From contig BRYA01000516.1 in the NCBI GenBank assembly GCA_030267965.1, forward strand, positions 6,506 through 27,469: a DNA stretch of 20,964 nt, given 5' to 3'. The position numbers and the translations under genes were made by a program. This DNA comes from Triparma columacea. Its lineage: Eukaryota > Sar > Bolidophyceae > Parmales > Triparmaceae. A model generated the notes under the pieces. That model saw only the letters and a program-made list of their open reading frames with translations, was not told where the DNA came from and made no database searches. Shown in pieces: positions 17,501-20,964 of this stretch (position 1 is its first letter; the number at the start of each line of letters is the position of its first letter).

Positions 17501-20291
17501 TCTCAAGGAGAACTACCCAGTGAAAGCTGGGAATGTTTTATTGGACTTCCACGGAGTTTGGATTTTTGAGCCACTAGAACCTATTGGAGATGTGCCACAA
17601 ACATCAGTGACTTTCACAACTAAGGTAGATCTTGGTGGTGTCATTTTCTCTTCCATCATTAACAAGCTTGCACCAAGTTTTCTTGCACAAGTCTCAGAAT
17701 TGAGAAAGAAGTTTGACAGAAGCAGAGACATTGACGCTTCAACGAGGATCCAGATAATAAGTGGAATAGGTGAGATCAAAGAAATGACCACTGAGACATT
17801 TGATGCTAAGTTCCTAGAGCTTGAAGGCAAAAAAAAGGTTAAAGGTGCATTCCCTCTTTCAGATACCTGGATTAAGGTGGAAGAGAGGGGAGGGGTGGGA
17901 AAGACAACAGTCACAGTTGGAGCTGGTTTGGAGGAAGCTGCTGCCTACTTCTGGGACTTTGAGAGCAGAGTCCATCAAAAAACAACAGGAGATGTTGAGA
18001 GGGTTGTTGAGGAGAAGAAAGGGGCATGGGAAGTGGTTGTGAGGAGAAGGCAGAAGTTGGAATCACAACGTGGTGGAATACACAGAGATAGGGAGTTCTG
18101 GAATGAGATGAAGTTGTATAAGGTGGATGAAGATACTATTGTAATAACAATGAAGCCAATAGAGGAGAACATGGAGGGAAGTAGCGATGCTTTGAGCAAC
18201 ACTCAGGGAAATAATGCACAAAGGGCATCTGAAGAAGTCACAATAAAGTTCACAAAAAGGGGAGAGAAGACAACCAAGGTAGAATTTGTCACTAAGGTAG
18301 AGCTTGGTAGCTCTGTGAGTGTGGAGGCAACAAGATTAGCTCTGGAGAGGCACCTAGACGAGGCTGGTGAAGCACAACACTATTTTATTGACCTTGTCCC
18401 TTTAATGGAGATGTCTAAGCAAGTTGGTGAGGCCTTGGGTGCTGATTTGGTTTGGAATGGAGGACAACTTGGAGGAGCACACTCAAGGAAGAACAAGAAG
18501 AGACATGTTGAGGAGGTTTGTAAGGACAATTTTGCTTTGAGAGAGGTTGTGAAGAAGTACCCTTGGTTTGTCACTTTGCTGAAGAGGGCAAGGCTTTGTG
18601 AGCTCAGCTCCAACAGCTCAGTGTCTACCAAGCTTGAGTGTGTGGAGGAGAAGGAAGCAAGGGTGATTGGGAACAACTTGATGCCTTGTTTGAAGAGCAG
18701 GAAGGTGATAAAGGCTGGGGTAGATATGTGGAGATTGCAGAACAGGGCTGTTGGTGAGCTGTTTGAGGAGTTTCCATGGATGGAGGGCATGTTTGTGGAG
18801 ATAGGGAAGGGAGTCGTGAAGATGGCTCCGTGGGGATTGATGTTTCGAGTTACTGTTGGTGCTGTAACATCTATCTTTGATTTGTTCACTGATGTGTATG
18901 TGACGTACATGTTTTGGAGTGATGAGAAGTACGGGTACTTTAAGGCATCTTTGGCAAGTTTGATGGTATCAATTGGGATACAAATGCTTGCAGTTTGGAT
19001 ACAGAACAGGAACTTGGGGGTGTTGAGGGTGCTTAAGGAATGGTTTCCTATTTTTATTGGGTTTAAGCCTGCTGTTGATGCATACAGGGTTGCAAAGGGA
19101 GAAAAACAAGAGGCTGGGCAAGCAATTGATGCTCTTACAGAGTTAAGTTTCATGAAAGGGATTGAGATGTTTGCTGAAGCCATACCCGGAGTTATTATCC
19201 AACTTATGGCTATTGCAAGGAGTGAAAAAAAAGTTGCAGATGCAGCTTGGGTCTCACTTATTGTTTCAGCATTGACAACAGGCTATGCATCTGCAACTAT
19301 AAGTTATGACTGGGACACTGACCCAGTGAAGAGAGAGCAAGTTCCTGACTTCTATGGGTATGTGCCTGCAAATCCCACCAAGAGATCAATCATATTTGTG
19401 TCAATGATGCTCTTTAGCGCATGTATGCTTGTGATAAGGTGCATGACAATTGTTGTGTTAGGGCTACTTGGTGGTAGATGGGTCTCTCTCTATATTGGGG
19501 CTGACCTTTGTCTGTATTTGTTGGTGAAGGTCTTGAGAGGAGACTTTTGGTATTGGATTCCTGCAGGAGAAATAGCAGAAATAATGATTAGTATTGTCTG
19601 CAGAGTGTTGATGAAAGTGGTGACAGACTTTACATCAGTTGTGCACTTTAGGCATCCTAACGAGGTTGGAGGGATGTATTGGATGTTTGGATTTGTGTTG
19701 ACGATGGGAAGTCTTCCAGTAGCTATAGTGCTGTCTGAAAGGGAAGACATTTCAGCGAATGTGCTTAAATTGGCATGGAAAGTAGTTGGAACATTCATAC
19801 CATGCACAGTTGTGTTGTTTGCTGTATTTTTCTTTAGCATTGAGAAAAAATATTGGGGCACCTTCTACAGCTTGCTAAGGGGTAAGGATTTATCAGAAAG
19901 GGGTTTTAAGGAAGGAATAAATGACAGTACAAAGTCAGCATATATTTTAATGTCAAAGCACCATTGGAAATCAGTTGAAGAGGAAGTGAGAACTTGGGTA
20001 GAGGCAAACTGGGCGAGGTGGGAAGAGGAAAAGCCAGATTGGTTTACTGATGCATTTAAAGCTAGTGTACCTGTTGAGTCCATTCCAGGAGATAGAGATG
20101 CTAGAAGGAGAGAAAGTGAAAGAAGAGCAAGTGTTGATGCTGAAGCTGAGGGTGGTCTAGCAGGTGCTATGAGAGCCAGTATTAGGAGAGCAAGTGTTGG
20201 AGGCGCCGATGGTGGAGATATTTTAGGGGTAGGAGGTTGGAGGGGTAAAGCAAGCAGCATTGTACCGATAGAAGATGAGAATGACGAGTGA
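14550..20291 (+). CDS. Giant multi-START lipid-binding protein fused to an XKR (scramblase-like) membrane domain
   Basis: A single uninterrupted coding frame gives 1913 aa from ATG 14550; an upstream in-frame ATG at 14433 would add 39 residues but lies in a probable 5' UTR intron. Residues 1-175 are a short coiled start and an Ala/Asp-rich disordered stretch. START-like segments follow at about 176-311 (weak), 400-577, 639-823, 880-1057 and 1105-1272. The third is clearest: EEAVAWFFEF, a predicted helix-grip core, and DTGGHIPVKIVD (about 793-804), matching the START 'DPGGSIP' motif. After a Cys/Lys-rich linker, residues about 1426-1769 hold eight or nine hydrophobic helices resembling XK-related proteins: FDLFTDVYVTYMFW, EMFAEAIPGVIIQLMAI (1539-1555), YDWD, LRGDFWYWIP. 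The cytosolic tail (1770-1913) has two RRASV motifs. START domains bind lipids and XKR8-type proteins scramble phospholipids, so lipid transfer coupled to scrambling is inferred. Codon use loses C toward the 3' end. Confidence 0.85.
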   Translation: MNNHEALLAEREEKIVQLEAITTKLFADLTAAASSASEVAAAVKDAAGEGASAGGIVTVVNDHAITLRAAADRAAAHEHATDRVETIEVAQRRAIVPKATEDYVDAPEVAAENTAAPEAVDDSAAALDGGTDNNTTHPALDKIKDKQHQAHEEMVGVLVERGAVEGIIEQSWDTKRANVGVVVHDEQQRVLDYILTDCNSGVFRRATIHREKGDRIVFWQHFLKGTKVVQYLLRIRALNNEDSDQCVAIESEDEKNIPKEAKMKLVKIATSTNAQRARVQGEIRLVSYKYGQTALTLVGMLEVEGMVGASLGSSAIGGEGRGDVNTIYTSIKGLVEEIEKNFHNPEVVDERRKKHFMEEVIPSPPPMIEEEERMLEGVGGLENKLHKKGKRIKGTLKEGVDKFLWREGDKVWAAFGVNVDKSAKGVLAEQFLFDTFALSEKHVKNNGNLPRVIRNDVDTTRSMHYHVGKKVPATTNRLFENWFVWKEVKLENGRTSYMLAFVPLTEFPGGGFKDLSKEGFVLAETTGAFFFNEIAPNVCRVTRIQTVDLHFTSLQKTLMDKAIDYLAKNELVIANRLQENFRRNWKKVDAEVRGALVERMREGVELEEDQKKVFGELEELFGGEDEKGWGPLESPHEGVKMEIMYKQQEKGEKTLTFGRAECITDCSAEEAVAWFFEFCSRERILKSRETGDPARLEIRMEGQGRINEKLFAVVTKLPFPFRKREAVMRYVWQKGYQDGKMLLVFVPAEEQVDYGEKLGKLVLARTSGILTAKNIEDQNGVLQCKLTLTQFMDTGGHIPVKIVDRSTPRVLSTIATLRDSFRRDGEVDKAALASLANIIKSVPQDYTDEEKDAIRKGKEFYEKCKEGRNFDDLKGPDKRVKMKLVHVDGTSIGTGFATTVVDASVEECAAYEYSSLCSRSWKKLASQSGFSQLNTKFVNNHTLYYITTRNLGIPGFNPRDSRIKITWSKQDDGKVIIDQANTQDLKENYPVKAGNVLLDFHGVWIFEPLEPIGDVPQTSVTFTTKVDLGGVIFSSIINKLAPSFLAQVSELRKKFDRSRDIDASTRIQIISGIGEIKEMTTETFDAKFLELEGKKKVKGAFPLSDTWIKVEERGGVGKTTVTVGAGLEEAAAYFWDFESRVHQKTTGDVERVVEEKKGAWEVVVRRRQKLESQRGGIHRDREFWNEMKLYKVDEDTIVITMKPIEENMEGSSDALSNTQGNNAQRASEEVTIKFTKRGEKTTKVEFVTKVELGSSVSVEATRLALERHLDEAGEAQHYFIDLVPLMEMSKQVGEALGADLVWNGGQLGGAHSRKNKKRHVEEVCKDNFALREVVKKYPWFVTLLKRARLCELSSNSSVSTKLECVEEKEARVIGNNLMPCLKSRKVIKAGVDMWRLQNRAVGELFEEFPWMEGMFVEIGKGVVKMAPWGLMFRVTVGAVTSIFDLFTDVYVTYMFWSDEKYGYFKASLASLMVSIGIQMLAVWIQNRNLGVLRVLKEWFPIFIGFKPAVDAYRVAKGEKQEAGQAIDALTELSFMKGIEMFAEAIPGVIIQLMAIARSEKKVADAAWVSLIVSALTTGYASATISYDWDTDPVKREQVPDFYGYVPANPTKRSIIFVSMMLFSACMLVIRCMTIVVLGLLGGRWVSLYIGADLCLYLLVKVLRGDFWYWIPAGEIAEIMISIVCRVLMKVVTDFTSVVHFRHPNEVGGMYWMFGFVLTMGSLPVAIVLSEREDISANVLKLAWKVVGTFIPCTVVLFAVFFFSIEKKYWGTFYSLLRGKDLSERGFKEGINDSTKSAYILMSKHHWKSVEEEVRTWVEANWARWEEEKPDWFTDAFKASVPVESIPGDRDARRRESERRASVDAEAEGGLAGAMRASIRRASVGGADGGDILGVGGWRGKASSIVPIEDENDE

Positions 20292-20964
20292 CTAATAGGG
20301 CAGCAACATTTGTAGGACAAATTTATTTGATTTTGTATAGCTGTGACTTTTGTGTAAAAGTTTTATGCATATATGTTGAGAACTGTGGCACTTTTAAGAG
20401 GTTTGTAAGTATTTTGAAAGTGTAGTAGATGGTTGATTGGAGTGTGAAAGTGGTTTGTGAGTATTGAGGAAGCTTAGAAGAGAAAAAAGAGAGTGCTAAA
20501 GTGGTTTGTGCGTATTGAGGACGTTAAGTAGTTGTGTATTAAATTTTGGAGAGTTGTGGGTAGTGTTATAGTGGTTTGTGAGTGTTGTGCTAGTGTTATG
20601 AATATGTATGGAGTTTTGAAGAATTGTGGAAGGGTTTTAGTGAATTGTGAGTTTAATAGAAGTGTAGTGGATGTGTTTTGGGATGAATAAAAGATAGATG
20701 AGCGTGGTTGTGTAGAGGAGGGAGAGGAAGTGAGGGGGGAGAGTAGAGGAGAGAAGGGTATAAGGTGATATGGTTTTTAAGTGTTTGTAAGTGAGGTTGA
20801 AGGTGTATGTGTGTGTGTTGGTGTAAGGGTAAGATGTGTGTTGGTGTAAGAGTAAGGTGTGTGTAGGATATGATAACCGTTACTTTTTGATCTGGTAGTG
20901 AAAGGGTGTGTAGGAGTAAAGGGTGTGTAGTGAGTAAAGGGTGTGTAGTGAGTAAAGGGTGTGT
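20292..20964. repeat. C-depleted, G/T-rich repetitive right flank
   Basis: This holds the 3' UTR of the START-XKR gene and then low-complexity sequence. From 20401 to 20964 I count only 10 C on the plus strand (about 2 percent). A core GTGGTTTGTG followed by a GT/GA-rich stretch recurs near 20450, 20501 and 20571. A roughly 23-bp unit with TGTGTGTTGGTGTAAG is doubled at about 20812-20857, and an 18-bp unit is tandem at the very end. An AATAAA lies at 20686-20691, 395 bp past the stop. No coding frame with family motifs is seen. Confidence 0.7.
20906..20964 (+). repeat. 18-bp tandem repeat running off the window edge
   Basis: The units are GTGTGTAGTGAGTAAAGG at 20923-20940 and 20941-20958 (identical), preceded by a 17-bp variant lacking one base pair of the TG step (20906-20922) and followed by GTGTGT at 20959-20964. 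A degenerate partial copy may precede at 20896-20905. The array is G-rich on the plus strand and continues beyond the window, so its full length is unknown. It is not the canonical TTAGGG telomere unit. Confidence 0.85.

Noticed and set aside
18380..19183. Minus-strand 267-aa frame opposite the XKR-like region
   Set aside because: Antisense shadow of a membrane-domain coding region; no recognisable family.
20906..20964. True telomere repeat
   Set aside because: Unit is 18 bp and lacks TTAGGG tandems; only a subtelomeric hypothesis is justified.

Overview
The window reads as gene-dense nuclear DNA from a unicellular eukaryote, most likely a photosynthetic stramenopile alga; a bolidophyte/Parmales or close relative is my best guess, which is inference. 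The reasons are short introns (73-372 nt) with GTGAG-type donors and CTAAC-type branch sites, very short intergenic gaps, organelle-type presequences (one resembling the signal-plus-F plastid leader of stramenopiles), and a gene content of cytosolic translation, tRNA modification, organellar RNA and cilium/centriole functions. There is no prokaryotic operon logic, phage, IS element or CRISPR array.

Layout, left to right. Positions 1-50 hold the 5' tip of a minus-strand gene that runs off the window, followed by about 1.3 kb without a convincing gene. A two-exon tryptophanyl-tRNA synthetase (1357-3449, +) carries an AlaX-like N-terminal extension. It converges on a two-exon CCDC81-type HU-domain/coiled-coil protein (3681-5663, -). 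That gene shares an 81-bp divergent promoter with a three-exon gene for a small membrane-anchored, highly charged protein (5745-6698, +). This in turn converges on a four-exon Popeye-domain protein (6893-8551, -). Directly upstream on the same strand is a six-exon RAP-domain protein with a mitochondrial-type presequence (8668-11695, -). It shares a 51-bp divergent promoter with a three-exon NSUN2/Trm4 tRNA m5C methyltransferase (11747-13881, +). A 5.7-kb open frame (coding from about 14550 to 20291, +) follows. It encodes up to five START-like lipid-binding domains fused to an XK-related (XKR) scramblase-like membrane domain. The last 0.6 kb is almost devoid of C on the plus strand and ends in a G-rich 18-bp tandem repeat.

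Exon models were built by hand: reading frames were joined across GT-AG introns in matching phase and checked against family motifs. All 14 coding introns keep phase. The most interesting item is the START-XKR fusion, which joins a lipid-transfer module and a scramblase-like module in one polypeptide. Next are the algal Popeye protein with a plastid-like leader, the AlaX-like TrpRS extension with an apparently lost metal site, the compact repeat-bearing bidirectional promoter, and the C-depleted repetitive right edge.
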